A stretch of DNA of 64,000 nucleotides from Candidatus Zixiibacteriota bacterium (GCA_011056555.1 DSEQ01000006.1:1-64000); one strand, 5' to 3'; positions 54,260 to 63,349 are shown, counted from the stretch's first letter. Notes: generated by a model from the sequence alone, not told the origin. Program-made: numbers and translations.

Positions 54260-55093
54260 CTATCTGATATACCAATCCACGCCCTTTCTCTCGGGAGGCT
54301 GTTTAAATGTTACCTCAGGATATCCAAGGGGCGTTATAGTAGCAATATAATGATCCTGCGGAATCTTGAGCATCTGCTTCACATCCTCCCTGTCCATGGC
54401 CGCAATCCAGACAGTCCCCAGTCCATGGAACCAGGCGCTCAGCATAAAATGATAAGCCCCTATGCAGGCATCCTGGATATGGCGCTTGGTAATTTCCGAG
54501 TCAGAACAAATAGCAATTGCCACGGAAGCATTTGCAATCGGAGCGCTCGAGCTGCCCCGCAGTTCTGAGAGCTTTTGAAGCATTTCAGGGTCCCGGATAA
54601 TCTTGAAATAAAATCCCTGGGTATTGCGGGAGGTCGGGGCGAAACGGGTCATATCCACAACCAACCTGATCATTTGATCGGAAACATCCTGATCCAGAAA
54701 CTTGCGCATGCTTCTGCGTGTAAGCAAAAGATCATCCCCGGCGAGATAACCTTTCAGCGTATGATTGAAGTACTGAAATTCAACATCGCGCCCCTCCGGA
54801 TCCTTGGCATAAAAATGGTAAATATTATATTTCTCATTCATCCTGGGAGCTTCCCTGGCAATATCCTGGAGTCCGCTATACATATTATCAACCTGGCCTT
54901 TGGAAGGATAAAAAAATGTCAGAACGCCGTTGGTTTCAGCCGAATCCCCCCTGCAAAAACCGAAGAGAAAATTGCCGTGACGGAATATCCTGCAATCCGG
55001 CTGTTCCAGCCAGAGCTGGCATCCAACGCTGTTCAGGTAGAATCCGGTTACACCATTCAAATCGGCAGTTTTCAAAAATAATATCCCGCTCAT
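54260..55093 (-). CDS. VOC-domain/nitroreductase fusion protein
   Basis: 277 residues. Residues 1-112 read as a VOC (glyoxalase/dioxygenase-fold) module: GILFLKTADLNGVTGFYLNS at the start and YHFYAKDPEGRDVEFQYF at its end. A short linker leads to an FMN-dependent nitroreductase from about residue 122 (LLTRRSMRKFLDQDVSD, FAPTSRNTQGFYF, ACIGAYHFMLSAWFHGLGTVWIA, ITPLGYPEV). In most genomes the two domains are separate. Nitroreductases reduce nitro groups or quinones, or remodel flavin and iodotyrosine-like substrates. The VOC part may bind the substrate. The ATG at 55093 has AAAGGAGG 4 bases upstream; the longer frame to 55171 overlaps the promoter. Confidence 0.85.
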   Translation of the reverse strand: MSGILFLKTADLNGVTGFYLNSVGCQLWLEQPDCRIFRHGNFLFGFCRGDSAETNGVLTFFYPSKGQVDNMYSGLQDIAREAPRMNEKYNIYHFYAKDPEGRDVEFQYFNHTLKGYLAGDDLLLTRRSMRKFLDQDVSDQMIRLVVDMTRFAPTSRNTQGFYFKIIRDPEMLQKLSELRGSSSAPIANASVAIAICSDSEITKRHIQDACIGAYHFMLSAWFHGLGTVWIAAMDREDVKQMLKIPQDHYIATITPLGYPEVTFKQPPERKGVDWYIR

Positions 55094-55129
55094 CCTTCCT
55101 CCTTTCGGCATAATCTTAACTGGGTAGTA

Positions 55130-55158
55130 ATTATAAGGCCGCATCGGGGCATCATCAA
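55130..55158 (-). promoter_or_regulatory. Promoter of the VOC-nitroreductase gene
   Basis: On the minus strand TTGATG, 17 bases, TATAAT, about 35 bases before the chosen ATG. It supports starting the protein at 55093. Confidence 0.65.
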
Positions 55159-55356
55159 GATTAATATGCAAATCTCATACTGCAAATATTCGGATCCCGA
55201 GTTATCCTCGGAAACATTGAATTCAGATCAGTCGACAATAATTGTACCCGTTGAAAAATACTCTCGGATTTAATTCGGGAGTTCGCATACAAGATCCGCT
55301 ACAGCAATCAGAATCAGTTCTTTTCTCGAAAATTGCTGTGCGCAGCCGTAAAGAGG

Positions 55357-55384
55357 TTGACAGCCTATATCGATGACTTATATT
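55357..55384 (+). promoter_or_regulatory. Promoter of the second dockerin subtilase
   Basis: TTGACA, 16 bases, TATATT, with a leader of about 30 bases. Confidence 0.6.
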
Positions 55385-55421
55385 GGACTGAGGAAACCCT
55401 TTCTTACCGAGAGATTCTGAC

Positions 55422-58109
55422 ATGAAAGTAAACCCATACAGGACAATATATTTGGCGGCATTAGGGGCTGGCCTGGTTATGCTGTTGACAATTTCTTTCG
55501 TTTTTGGAAAATCCGTTGATGATCAAAAAGTTAGCGGGAAAATCGAAGTCGACAGAGTGATCGTCAAATTCCTCGACGAATATCATGTGAGATATCTCCA
55601 CGGCCGCCTTGCGTCACCGTCCGTCGACCTCAGCCCAATTGAAAATACCGTACAAGTTGAAAGTGGAAAATCGATCAAGCCGCTATTCATACGGGATCAG
55701 GCCGAAATCGATAGCGAGAGGTTAGAGCTTGAATCGGAAAAGGGTCTTTCGCTCCCCGATTTGAATTCTTATTATCAGGTGGAATTAACTGATTATGAGG
55801 CGGCGCGGGAGCTGGTCGGGGAACTTGAAAACAATCCCTTAATAGAAAAAGCATATATCCGTCCCAGATCCTATCCCGCTGAGGATATTCCTCCCACCAC
55901 GCCTGACTTCATGTCCGAACAGGGTTACCTTTTTTCGGCACCGGATGGAGTAGGGGCTGACTATGCCTGGACTGTTCCGGGAGGAAAGGGCGAGAATGTA
56001 CAAGTAATCGACATCGAAGGAAACTGGAACTTCGACCACGAGGACTTCGGCGAGAATATAGATACGCTTTTGTTTGGTCTGCCGGTCAATGCACCTGGAT
56101 GGGCTTCCCACGGCTCCTGTGTCATCGGCATAATAGGGGCTGATTCCAATGCCTATGGCATCACAGGTATCGCTCACAAAGCGGAAATCTCAACTGTATC
56201 GGTGGGCGCAGTCGGGATCGCAACGGCCGTTGATTTCGCCGGCTCATATCTATCGCCGGGCGATGTCATCCTGATTGAACTCAATACTCCCGGGCCCCGA
56301 TATGATTTCGAGTACCGTCCCGACCAGGCCGGCTATGTGCCCGAAGAATATTTCGATGAGACATTCGACGCTGTGCAATTGGCCTCGGCCGAGGGCATAA
56401 TTGTGGTCGCAGTTGCCGGCAACGGCGCCGAGAATCTTGACGATCCGATCTATGAAAATAAATTCAACGCCTCATTCCGCAATTCCCGCGCCATTATTGC
56501 CGGAGCCGGAGCCCCGCCCTCCGGCAATTGGGGACAGGACCGTTCGCGATTATACTTCTCCAATTACGGCTCGAGGGTCGATCTTCAGGGCTGGGGAAAA
56601 GAGGTGGCCGCCTCAGGATACGGAGTACTTTTTAATGGCGACGGGGATTACCGGCAACACTACACACATAAATTCAGCGGCACCTCGGCTGCCGCCGCTA
56701 TCGTAACCGGGGTGGTTGCTTCGCTGCAATCCGCATACATACAGGCGTTCGGAGAACCGATGAACGTGGAGGATCTGGTAAACCTGCTTGACTTAAGCGG
56801 AACATTGCAGCCCAACCCGACAGAAAATATCGGCCCCCGTCCCGATCTGGAGCTGGCCCTGCAGTCGATGCAGGCTCCCGGCCATGTTGCCGTCAGTCCG
56901 CGTTTTGTCGAGTACACGATCACAGACGGCGGAACGGGCCAGACCAGCATCTTCCTGCTCAATAACTATTCCGACCGGGCGATCAGCTACAATCTTACCT
57001 TCGATGATACGATTGAGGGCTGGACGACCGGAGGATGGCTGGACGTAAGCCCGCAATCAGGATCAGTAGCAGCTCTCGGGGGCGAAATGATCCACTTCTA
57101 TTTCGACGGAACAATCATCCCCGGAAGTGTTATGCCTTATAAAGCCATAGCTGAAATTGAACTCAACCTGAATCCGGGAATGGACACTATCCTGGTGCCG
57201 ATATTTTTCAATCTGGAATGTAACGATACCAGTTATTATGTCTATGACTCTGACGAAGGTGTGATTTCCTTTGAATGGATAGACATAACCGGCGTCGGCA
57301 CTATGATACTCGAATCGGAATATTATAATCCGGAGGTTTCCGGTATTGCCCTGGATGACGGCACCGCAGGACCATATCAGCTTGGCTTCAGCATAAACTT
57401 CTATAACAACTACTTCAATAACATCAATATCTGCACCAACGGAGGAGTCTCATTCGTAGAAGAGAACCTGACCATAAACGGCTATTTTGATGATATTTAC
57501 TTCCCCTCTCCCGGATTTGATGCTTTTCTCTCACCCTTTTGGAACGATCTGACCCTGGATCAAAGCTATCACGGCAACGGCGCCATATACTATTATCAGT
57601 CCCCTTCCAACGATACGTTCATAGTGTCTTACGAGCGAGTCGGCAACCTGGTGGAAGCAGGAGACACCACTATAACGTTCCAGATAATTCTTACCGCCAA
57701 TGGATATATTCGTTTTCAATATAAGGATATCGGTATCGGCGGGGCGGCTACCACCTCGCTGGTGGGCTTTTCCCTCGATCAGGATTGCAGTTACCAGAAG
57801 TTTTTTGACCGTTATCAGTCAATTCAGAATATGCCCCATGATTCATTTGCGGTCGAATTCATGCCCAATTACGATTTCACATATTTGATCGGGGACACAA
57901 ACAATGACGGCTCCATTAACATCAGCGATGCCGTCCACATAGTCAACTTTGTCTTCATTTCAGGACCTCCCCCGCTTCCCTACGAATCGGGAGATACCAA
58001 CTGCGATGGCTATGTCAATGTCAGCGATGCAGTCTGGATAATAAATTATGTCTTTGTAAACGGCAATGCCCCGGGGGATACTGACGGTGACGGCGGGGAG
58101 GACTGCTGA
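55422..58109 (+). CDS. Secreted S8-family protease with dockerin (variant DxE active-site motif)
   Basis: 895 residues. A signal peptide (about 1-29) and propeptide (about 40-150) precede the S8 domain. Asp197 lies in VIDIEGNWNFDHEDFG, where the usual D-T-G is D-I-E-G; His230 in WASHGSCVIG; Asn334 in AVAGNGAE; Ser422 in FSGTSAAAAIVTG. The D-x-E form with ASHG occurs in a divergent subtilase branch. Beta-rich domains follow (about 480-810). A dockerin closes the protein (GDTNNDGSINISDAVHIVNFVF and GDTNCDGYVNVSDAVWIINYVF, each a separate repeat) with a terminal DTDGDGGEDC. It should be secreted and docked like the other two dockerin proteases here. It ends 5 bases from the convergent MBL-fold gene. 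Confidence 0.9.
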   Translation: MKVNPYRTIYLAALGAGLVMLLTISFVFGKSVDDQKVSGKIEVDRVIVKFLDEYHVRYLHGRLASPSVDLSPIENTVQVESGKSIKPLFIRDQAEIDSERLELESEKGLSLPDLNSYYQVELTDYEAARELVGELENNPLIEKAYIRPRSYPAEDIPPTTPDFMSEQGYLFSAPDGVGADYAWTVPGGKGENVQVIDIEGNWNFDHEDFGENIDTLLFGLPVNAPGWASHGSCVIGIIGADSNAYGITGIAHKAEISTVSVGAVGIATAVDFAGSYLSPGDVILIELNTPGPRYDFEYRPDQAGYVPEEYFDETFDAVQLASAEGIIVVAVAGNGAENLDDPIYENKFNASFRNSRAIIAGAGAPPSGNWGQDRSRLYFSNYGSRVDLQGWGKEVAASGYGVLFNGDGDYRQHYTHKFSGTSAAAAIVTGVVASLQSAYIQAFGEPMNVEDLVNLLDLSGTLQPNPTENIGPRPDLELALQSMQAPGHVAVSPRFVEYTITDGGTGQTSIFLLNNYSDRAISYNLTFDDTIEGWTTGGWLDVSPQSGSVAALGGEMIHFYFDGTIIPGSVMPYKAIAEIELNLNPGMDTILVPIFFNLECNDTSYYVYDSDEGVISFEWIDITGVGTMILESEYYNPEVSGIALDDGTAGPYQLGFSINFYNNYFNNINICTNGGVSFVEENLTINGYFDDIYFPSPGFDAFLSPFWNDLTLDQSYHGNGAIYYYQSPSNDTFIVSYERVGNLVEAGDTTITFQIILTANGYIRFQYKDIGIGGAATTSLVGFSLDQDCSYQKFFDRYQSIQNMPHDSFAVEFMPNYDFTYLIGDTNNDGSINISDAVHIVNFVFISGPPPLPYESGDTNCDGYVNVSDAVWIINYVFVNGNAPGDTDGDGGEDC

Positions 58110-58114
58110 CAGGT

Positions 58115-58873
58115 TTATTTGAGCCCGGCACAGGGAATTACTTTTCCGGCTCCGGAATTAATATAATGGTCGCCATATGCCTCGCGAAATATTTCAAATG
58201 CCTTTGCGCCTGAACAATGGCTGGGAGCTGCATACATTACGCCTGTATTTTTCAGAGACTCAGACACCGCCCTGATTTCATTTTCACTTTTATCCCTGAG
58301 GTGAAATCCTCCCGCGATAAGCAGGATTTCTTTGGGTAATATTTGCTTTGCCCGTTCAGCTATCTTTTCGATCCCCGGATGGGCGCAGCCTGTGATCAAA
58401 ATGAGTCCTTTGTCTGTATCTATAATCAAGGATTGCTCTTCGATGTATGATCCCATTTTTCCCGTAGTGTAAACTCCTTCAATAATTTCACCGGAATCTC
58501 CAGTTTCAATCAGGCGGCCGCCCAAGGACCTGACAACTTCTTTTATACTATCAGGGAATGAGGGCAGCATACAGACGTCCAGATATCCATTCTCCTCCAG
58601 AATTTTCCCCAAACCGCCCACATGATCACTGTGTTTATGAGACAGGACAATTAGCCCGATATCAGAGGGACTCTTATCCAGCTTCTTGAGATTTCGCAAG
58701 AGCAGCTCTCCATCGCCGCCTGTGTCAAACAGGATGTTCTTTGCCGCTCCTTCAATGAAGCAGGAAAATCCCCAGGCGCTCTCGAATAAATCACTAATCC
58801 TGTTATTATCAAAGACTATGCTGATTGTGACGTTTTCTGGATTATCGCCCTGATATCTTCCTGAATTTACCAT
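58115..58873 (-). CDS. MBL-fold metallohydrolase (COG1237 type)
   Basis: 252 residues with the metallo-beta-lactamase signature LSHKHSDHVGG (HxHxDH), a preceding ILFDTGGDGELL, a further metal His in LITGCAHPGIEKIAE and a terminal His in GGFHL. The organisation matches COG1237, which includes the ribofuranosylaminobenzene phosphate synthase-like proteins of pterin metabolism. The actual substrate is uncertain. No signal peptide. The Shine-Dalgarno before the ATG is weak. It lies 81 bases downstream of the exported C1B protease end and may be transcribed with it. Confidence 0.83.
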   Translation of the reverse strand: MVNSGRYQGDNPENVTISIVFDNNRISDLFESAWGFSCFIEGAAKNILFDTGGDGELLLRNLKKLDKSPSDIGLIVLSHKHSDHVGGLGKILEENGYLDVCMLPSFPDSIKEVVRSLGGRLIETGDSGEIIEGVYTTGKMGSYIEEQSLIIDTDKGLILITGCAHPGIEKIAERAKQILPKEILLIAGGFHLRDKSENEIRAVSESLKNTGVMYAAPSHCSGAKAFEIFREAYGDHYINSGAGKVIPCAGLK

Positions 58874-58954
58874 ATTGACTTAACTCACCACCTTTTGTCG
58901 AACCAGTATAAGAGTGCACCCGTATTGAACCCATTATAGTGGGAAAATTCCCCA

Positions 58955-60388
58955 TTATTCAGAATATGCGTCCTGTAAATGTCTCTCCCGAATAAAACGC
59001 GAGTAGGGATCCCATAACGGAAGTTCAATCGGTTCTTTCTTCAATAGCTTACGCAGATCACCGGAGAGATGCTTCTTATGAACGATTATTTCAAATACAT
59101 TATCATCGAACCAGTCGTCATACATGGTCCAGAAACCGCTGTCGCCCCTGTCTGTGCCCCAGCTGTTCTCCACCTTCCACTTCTGCACCTGGCCGTTGAG
59201 CGTATCGCAGGCTGAGATCAACATCATATGGTTAGCGGATAAGTCGCCGTAGATGAATTTTTCCTCTTTATCCATCTCAAAATCGATGCCGTACACCGCC
59301 TCATAGTCATAGATACCCGGGCGAAATATACCTTTATCATTAGCGTTATCCTCGCCGACGTCGCAGGCAAAAACTACCGCCTCGCTATCCAGAAGGGTTC
59401 TTAATGCATAGGCCTTGAGCGTGTCAATCGGCAGGTTCATAAATACACCGTCCTCGCGGTCATACATATTTCGGGTATACTTTACCGAATACATCTCGAA
59501 CTTGGGCCGGCCGGGATGATCTGTCATCGTTACATAATCGCGCAGATCAAGATCAACCACTTTTCTATAGAACTCCTGCGGAGTATATTTTTGCGGCTCG
59601 GAGACTGTGGAATCCTTTTCCTCGTAGCGCCACGCGAATTCTGTCGGCGGCAGGCCCATATTAAGCGTCAGCATGCGATAGATTTCCATCAGCATGTTTT
59701 CCTTCGCGTTCCTCAATTCCTCGAGCCCGGCGCCTTCAGAATAAAGCTGCCTCAACTCCGAAGCGCATTTGCGAAGCTTGGTGCTTATGATCTTGTTCAT
59801 CATACCGGTATTGGAGGTACTCTGGGTCTCGGGCATTACTTCTTTGGGAACACATCCGTATTTTTCTATCAGGTCCACAGTGTAATACCACCAGCCGCCG
59901 TCGCCAAAGGGGCTCCTCAGAAATTCACGCAGCTCCCGATCCAGAGGATCCCTGTCCCGCAGCTCGATGATCGCCTCCAGGAACATATTGGCTTTTTCCA
60001 GCTTGTCCCAGAAAGCCAGATAACTCTGCGAAAACTCGAAGTTGTTCAGGTCATATTTTTCTATCATGATAGGGCGCATAAGATTCAGGCTGGCAAATAG
60101 CCAGCACCGCCCGGAGGATTTCTGATTTGTTACGCCCTTTGTCTTGATTGTCACATTGAATAAATCCTGGTGCTCGACGACTTTTTCATGATCCAGCGCC
60201 AGTTCCTTTATGTCGTTATTCATAAGCGAGTTATAAATCGCTTTCCAGGGGCCCTCGAATTTTGAAGTCGCGCGCATTTTCTCTATCATCTCGGGGGTGA
60301 TTCCGCCTTCGGAATTATCTGCGGAAACGGGCAGGACCGCACCAATCAGAATTAGACAGATTACGCTCAGAAAGCCTGTGATTCTCAT
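58955..60388 (-). CDS. Exported bleomycin-hydrolase-like (C1B) cysteine peptidase
   Basis: 477 residues with a cleavable signal peptide (FLSVICLILIGAVLPVSA). The catalytic Cys is in QKSSGRCWLFASLN, the His in LSANHMMLISACD and the Asn in KVENSWGTDRGDSGFW, as in PepC/bleomycin hydrolase. The long insert MIEKYDLNNFEFSQSYLAFW and the WWYYTVDLIEKYG region are also typical. Family members are normally cytosolic hexameric aminopeptidases; export is unusual. The ATG at 60388 has AAGGAG 5 bases upstream and begins the signal peptide; the frame extension to 60463 is not used. It fits the secreted proteolysis theme. Confidence 0.88.
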   Translation of the reverse strand: MRITGFLSVICLILIGAVLPVSADNSEGGITPEMIEKMRATSKFEGPWKAIYNSLMNNDIKELALDHEKVVEHQDLFNVTIKTKGVTNQKSSGRCWLFASLNLMRPIMIEKYDLNNFEFSQSYLAFWDKLEKANMFLEAIIELRDRDPLDRELREFLRSPFGDGGWWYYTVDLIEKYGCVPKEVMPETQSTSNTGMMNKIISTKLRKCASELRQLYSEGAGLEELRNAKENMLMEIYRMLTLNMGLPPTEFAWRYEEKDSTVSEPQKYTPQEFYRKVVDLDLRDYVTMTDHPGRPKFEMYSVKYTRNMYDREDGVFMNLPIDTLKAYALRTLLDSEAVVFACDVGEDNANDKGIFRPGIYDYEAVYGIDFEMDKEEKFIYGDLSANHMMLISACDTLNGQVQKWKVENSWGTDRGDSGFWTMYDDWFDDNVFEIIVHKKHLSGDLRKLLKKEPIELPLWDPYSRFIRERHLQDAYSE

Positions 60389-60409
60389 AGTTTCTCCTTG
60401 ATGAATTGT

Positions 60410-60440
60410 ATTATAACAGGCAATAAATTCTATTTGTCTA
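60410..60440 (-). promoter_or_regulatory. Promoter of the exported C1B peptidase
   Basis: On the minus strand TAGACA, 19 bases, TATAAT. The spacer is long, and the leader would be only about 15 bases. Confidence 0.45.
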
Positions 60441-60572
60441 AATAAAACGAAAATTATGCCCAACCCGCTACAGGAAATTTCGTTTTTTGATAGAATTAAT
60501 CGCCCCCTGATCTGAATTTAATAATTGTCCTGAGCAGATTGGCGATTCGGCCGGGCATTTAAATCCGCCATT

Positions 60573-60602
60573 TTGCGGCAGTTTTATATTTCACCCTAAA
60601 TT
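60573..60602 (+). promoter_or_regulatory. Candidate promoter for the DUF4136 gene
   Basis: TTGCGG, 18 bases, TAAATT, about 50 bases before the ATG. Confidence 0.4.
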
Positions 60603-60654
60603 ATCCGCTTTTATATTCCGATTCAAATATCAGTGTATAAATGGGAGATAAATC

Positions 60655-61173
60655 ATGCTTAGAACCATAGCTGTAAGTGCGTTTTTGGGGCTGCTTGTTC
60701 TGGGGGGATGCGCCTCCAAAACGGTAATGTCCGATTTCGACAGAAATTCTGATTTTGAATCCTACCGGACTTTTGGGTTCATTCCCTACAATGATAAACT
60801 CGATCCCTCGAGCCCTTTGAATAAAAGATCCATGCGGGTCAGGATCGAGGATGCCATCCGAGATGAGCTGGAATCCAGAGACTACCGCTTCATTGATAAT
60901 GGAAACCCGGATATCCGTATAGCATTTCATGCCAGTGCGAGGGAACAGATAATGGTCGATCATTACGGTTACAGCAGCTGGCAGGGACCCGGGCAGACCG
61001 ACATTTCACGTTATAAAGAAGGTACCCTGGTAATTGATTTTGTAGATCCTGATCAGAAGCAGCTGGTCTGGCGCGGATGGGCCGTCGGAGTTATCATAGG
61101 CCCGGAGGACACCAATGAGCAAATCAGTAAAACTGTGAAAAGAATAATTGATAAGTACCCTCCCAAAGAGTAA
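60655..61173 (+). CDS. DUF4136 lipoprotein
   Basis: 172 residues. A signal peptide ends in the lipobox VLGGCAS. The mature part follows the DUF4136 pattern: DFDRNSDFESYRTFGF at the start, RIEDAIRDELESRDYRF, NPDIRIAFHASARE, a Tyr/Gly segment and EGTLVIDFVDPDQKQLVWRG, closing with a conserved helix (ISKTVKRIIDKYPP). The family is widespread in envelopes and of unknown function. GGGAGAT precedes the ATG. A terminator lies immediately after the gene, so it is monocistronic. Confidence 0.9.
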   Translation: MLRTIAVSAFLGLLVLGGCASKTVMSDFDRNSDFESYRTFGFIPYNDKLDPSSPLNKRSMRVRIEDAIRDELESRDYRFIDNGNPDIRIAFHASAREQIMVDHYGYSSWQGPGQTDISRYKEGTLVIDFVDPDQKQLVWRGWAVGVIIGPEDTNEQISKTVKRIIDKYPPKE

Positions 61174-61180
61174 CCAAGAA

Positions 61181-61213
61181 AGCCGGGATTAGAACCCGGC
61201 TCTTACTTTTTAT
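61181..61213 (+). terminator. Terminator after the DUF4136 gene
   Basis: AGCCGGG pairs with CCCGGCT around a 7-base loop, followed by a T-rich tail (CTTACTTTTTA). A second overlapping pairing (AAGAAAGCC with GGCTTTCTT) could serve the convergent gene. Confidence 0.75.
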
Positions 61214-61422
61214 ACTTCCGGGCTTTCTTTGGCGCTGGTCGGTTTATGCGTCGAGACGCCAAGGATCCGGTACAACGCACACCATCCGCTCAATCCGGTC
61301 AGAATCGGGATAATACCCAGAAGTCCCCAATAGGATTGTGGTCCCCAGAAGATTAAAGACACTATGAATAAGCCCACAATAATCCTGAAAATTCTTTCAA
61401 TTCTTCCGACATTGGTCCGCAT
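61210..61422 (-). CDS. DUF2892 small membrane protein
   Basis: 70 residues. NVGRIERIFRIIVGLFIVSL followed by a second hydrophobic segment (YWGLLGIIPILTGLSGWCALY) and RILGVST match the DUF2892/YgaP-like inner membrane module. There is no rhodanese domain. In other genomes such modules accompany rhodaneses and sulfur metabolism; nothing of that kind adjoins here. The ATG at 61422 with GGGAG upstream is preferred over the frame opening at 61455. Confidence 0.82.
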   Translation of the reverse strand: MRTNVGRIERIFRIIVGLFIVSLIFWGPQSYWGLLGIIPILTGLSGWCALYRILGVSTHKPTSAKESPEV

Positions 61423-61513
61423 AAATATCACTCTCCCTTTTTTCAGTTCTACCACTTACAACAGTTAACGCAATCAACTGTTCATCGATCATTAAGGTTA
61501 TCGCGATTTTATT

Positions 61514-61542
61514 TTGCAATACTACCGATGAATTCATATTAT
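61514..61542 (+). promoter_or_regulatory. Promoter of the symporter gene
   Basis: TTGCAA, 17 bases, TATTAT, with an overlapping TATAAT three bases on. The leader is about 42 bases. Confidence 0.55.
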
Positions 61543-61590
61543 AATTCTCAATCAAGCGGGTATCCGATTCCATTCTTACGGGAGTTTTGA

Positions 61591-62937
61591 TTGCAATACC
61601 TCGATTCTATTCTGTCCAGGGCGGTCGATATTGCCTGGGGGATTCCACTGGTCGTGCTCCTGATCACGGCTGGAGTCTATTTCACTATCGTGGGAAGATT
61701 CGTTCCTTTCCGTCACCTCAAACATGCGGTAAATATTCTTCGCGGCAAATATGACAATCCCGATGATCCGGGTGAGATAAATCATTTTCAGGCTCTTTCT
61801 TCCGCACTCTCGGCCACCATCGGAATGGGCAATATCTCGGGCGTGGCCATAGGCATTACCATCGGCGGCCCCGGGGCAATATTCTGGATGTGGGTGGCGG
61901 GTATAGTGGGCATGTCCACCAAGTATTTCACCTGCACCCTGGCATGTCTGTATCGCAAGAAAGATGAGTGCGGGATAGAGCAGGGCGGTCCGATGTATTT
62001 CATCGAGGTGGGCCTGGGTAAATACTTCAAGCCGCTGGCAATCATGTTCGCCGTCTGCGGGATGGTCGGCTGCCTCGCGCTTTTTCAGGTTAACCAACTC
62101 TCCGGTCTCCTGGAAAACGACTGGGGCATCGGCAAGCTCTATACTGGTACGGCCTGCATGCTTGCGGTTGGAATCGTCATTCTAGGGGGCATCGTCCGGG
62201 TCGGTCAGGTAACCAGCCGCATAGTACCGGTCATGTTTTCTGTATACGTGATTTCCGCGCTTTATATAATTCTCTCAAATGCCTCCATTGTGCCCGGGCT
62301 GTTCAAAACCATAATAGCCTCAGCCTTCGGAGGAGAAGCCTTGGTAGGCGGCGGTACTGCTATCGTATTTAAGGAGGTACTGATTAACGGTATAAAACGA
62401 GCCGCTTTCTCGAACGAGGCGGGGATCGGCACCGCACCGATGGCCCACGGCGCCGCCAAGACGAATGAGCCGGTGCGCGAGGGTCTGATTGCCATGCTGG
62501 GGCCCTTTCTGGATACTAATCTGGTATGCACAATGACAGCATTGGTTATTCTTGCCACCGGAGCTGTGCCCCAGGAGGATGGTGTGGTGATGACTGTGAA
62601 TGCATTCGAGCATGGCATGCCGGGGATGGGCCGGTATGTTATGACATTGATCATTATTATGTTCTCGATCTCCACCATGATTTCCTATTCATATTACAGC
62701 CTTAAATGTTCGCGCTATCTTTTTGGATACAAATTCGGGAGCTATTATGTTTATGTCTATATATTGAGTCTGCCGGTTGCGGCGGTATGGTCTCAGGATA
62801 TTGTAATCAATCTGCTGGATACATCCTTTGCGCTCATGGCCATTCCGACCCTGGTCGGCGCACTTTTGCTCTCGCCGAACGTTATAAAAGCATCGAGAGA
62901 TTATTTTGCCCGGCTGAAGTCAGGATTCAGGGAATAA
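61591..62937 (+). CDS. Sodium:alanine symporter (AGCS family)
   Basis: 448 residues with about ten to eleven membrane segments. Family motifs are IPLVVLLITAGVYFTI, ALSATIGMGNISGVAIGITI with its substrate-binding GNI region, GGPGAIFWMWVAGIVGMSTK, GGPMYFIEVGLGK and AFSNEAGIGTAPMAHGAA. It imports alanine or glycine with sodium. The start is a TTG with GGGAG 6 bases upstream; no in-frame ATG fits the family N-terminus. A Nudix gene follows 11 bases later, probably on the same transcript. It supports uptake of amino acids released by the secreted proteases. Confidence 0.94.
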   Translation: MQYLDSILSRAVDIAWGIPLVVLLITAGVYFTIVGRFVPFRHLKHAVNILRGKYDNPDDPGEINHFQALSSALSATIGMGNISGVAIGITIGGPGAIFWMWVAGIVGMSTKYFTCTLACLYRKKDECGIEQGGPMYFIEVGLGKYFKPLAIMFAVCGMVGCLALFQVNQLSGLLENDWGIGKLYTGTACMLAVGIVILGGIVRVGQVTSRIVPVMFSVYVISALYIILSNASIVPGLFKTIIASAFGGEALVGGGTAIVFKEVLINGIKRAAFSNEAGIGTAPMAHGAAKTNEPVREGLIAMLGPFLDTNLVCTMTALVILATGAVPQEDGVVMTVNAFEHGMPGMGRYVMTLIIIMFSISTMISYSYYSLKCSRYLFGYKFGSYYVYVYILSLPVAAVWSQDIVINLLDTSFALMAIPTLVGALLLSPNVIKASRDYFARLKSGFRE

Positions 62938-62948
62938 GGAGGCTGAAT

Positions 62949-63341
62949 GTGTTTAAGATGATTGTTGCTACAGATTTGATCATCCAATACCCGGATGGAA
63001 AGATCATTTTGATAAAGAGAAAGAATGACCCGTACCAGGGCTATTGGGCGCTTCCGGGCGGAATGGTGGAGGAGAATGAAACTGTCGAGGAGGCCGCTGT
63101 CAGAGAAGCCCGTGAAGAAACGGGTGTGAGAGTCGAATTAAAAAGACTGGTCGGAGTATATTCCGATCCGGATCGGGATCCGCGCGGGCGTGTTATGTCG
63201 GTAACATATCTGGCCAGACCCGTCAGCGGTGAGCCAAAAGCGGCCGATGATGCCGCTGAACTAATCTTAACCGAGGACTTTTTCGCAATGAAACTGGCCT
63301 TTGACCACGAACAGATGCTCAAGGATGCATTCGGGCATTGA
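62949..63341 (+). CDS. Nudix hydrolase
   Basis: 130 residues with a complete Nudix box (GGMVEENETVEEAAVREARE then ETGV), preceded by YWALPGG. This resembles ADP-ribose pyrophosphatase-like enzymes that hydrolyse nucleoside diphosphate derivatives. The GTG at 62949 has AAGGAGG 6 bases upstream and is the likely start; an ATG three codons on is the alternative. It is 11 bases after the symporter stop. Exact substrate unknown. Confidence 0.88.
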   Translation: MFKMIVATDLIIQYPDGKIILIKRKNDPYQGYWALPGGMVEENETVEEAAVREAREETGVRVELKRLVGVYSDPDRDPRGRVMSVTYLARPVSGEPKAADDAAELILTEDFFAMKLAFDHEQMLKDAFGH

Positions 63342-63349
63342 GCAGGCTT

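Larger units (their letters stand above)
55094..55421. other. Divergent intergenic region
   Basis: 328 bases between the VOC-nitroreductase and subtilase genes. It contains the two divergent promoters listed separately; I see nothing else in it. Confidence 0.6.
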
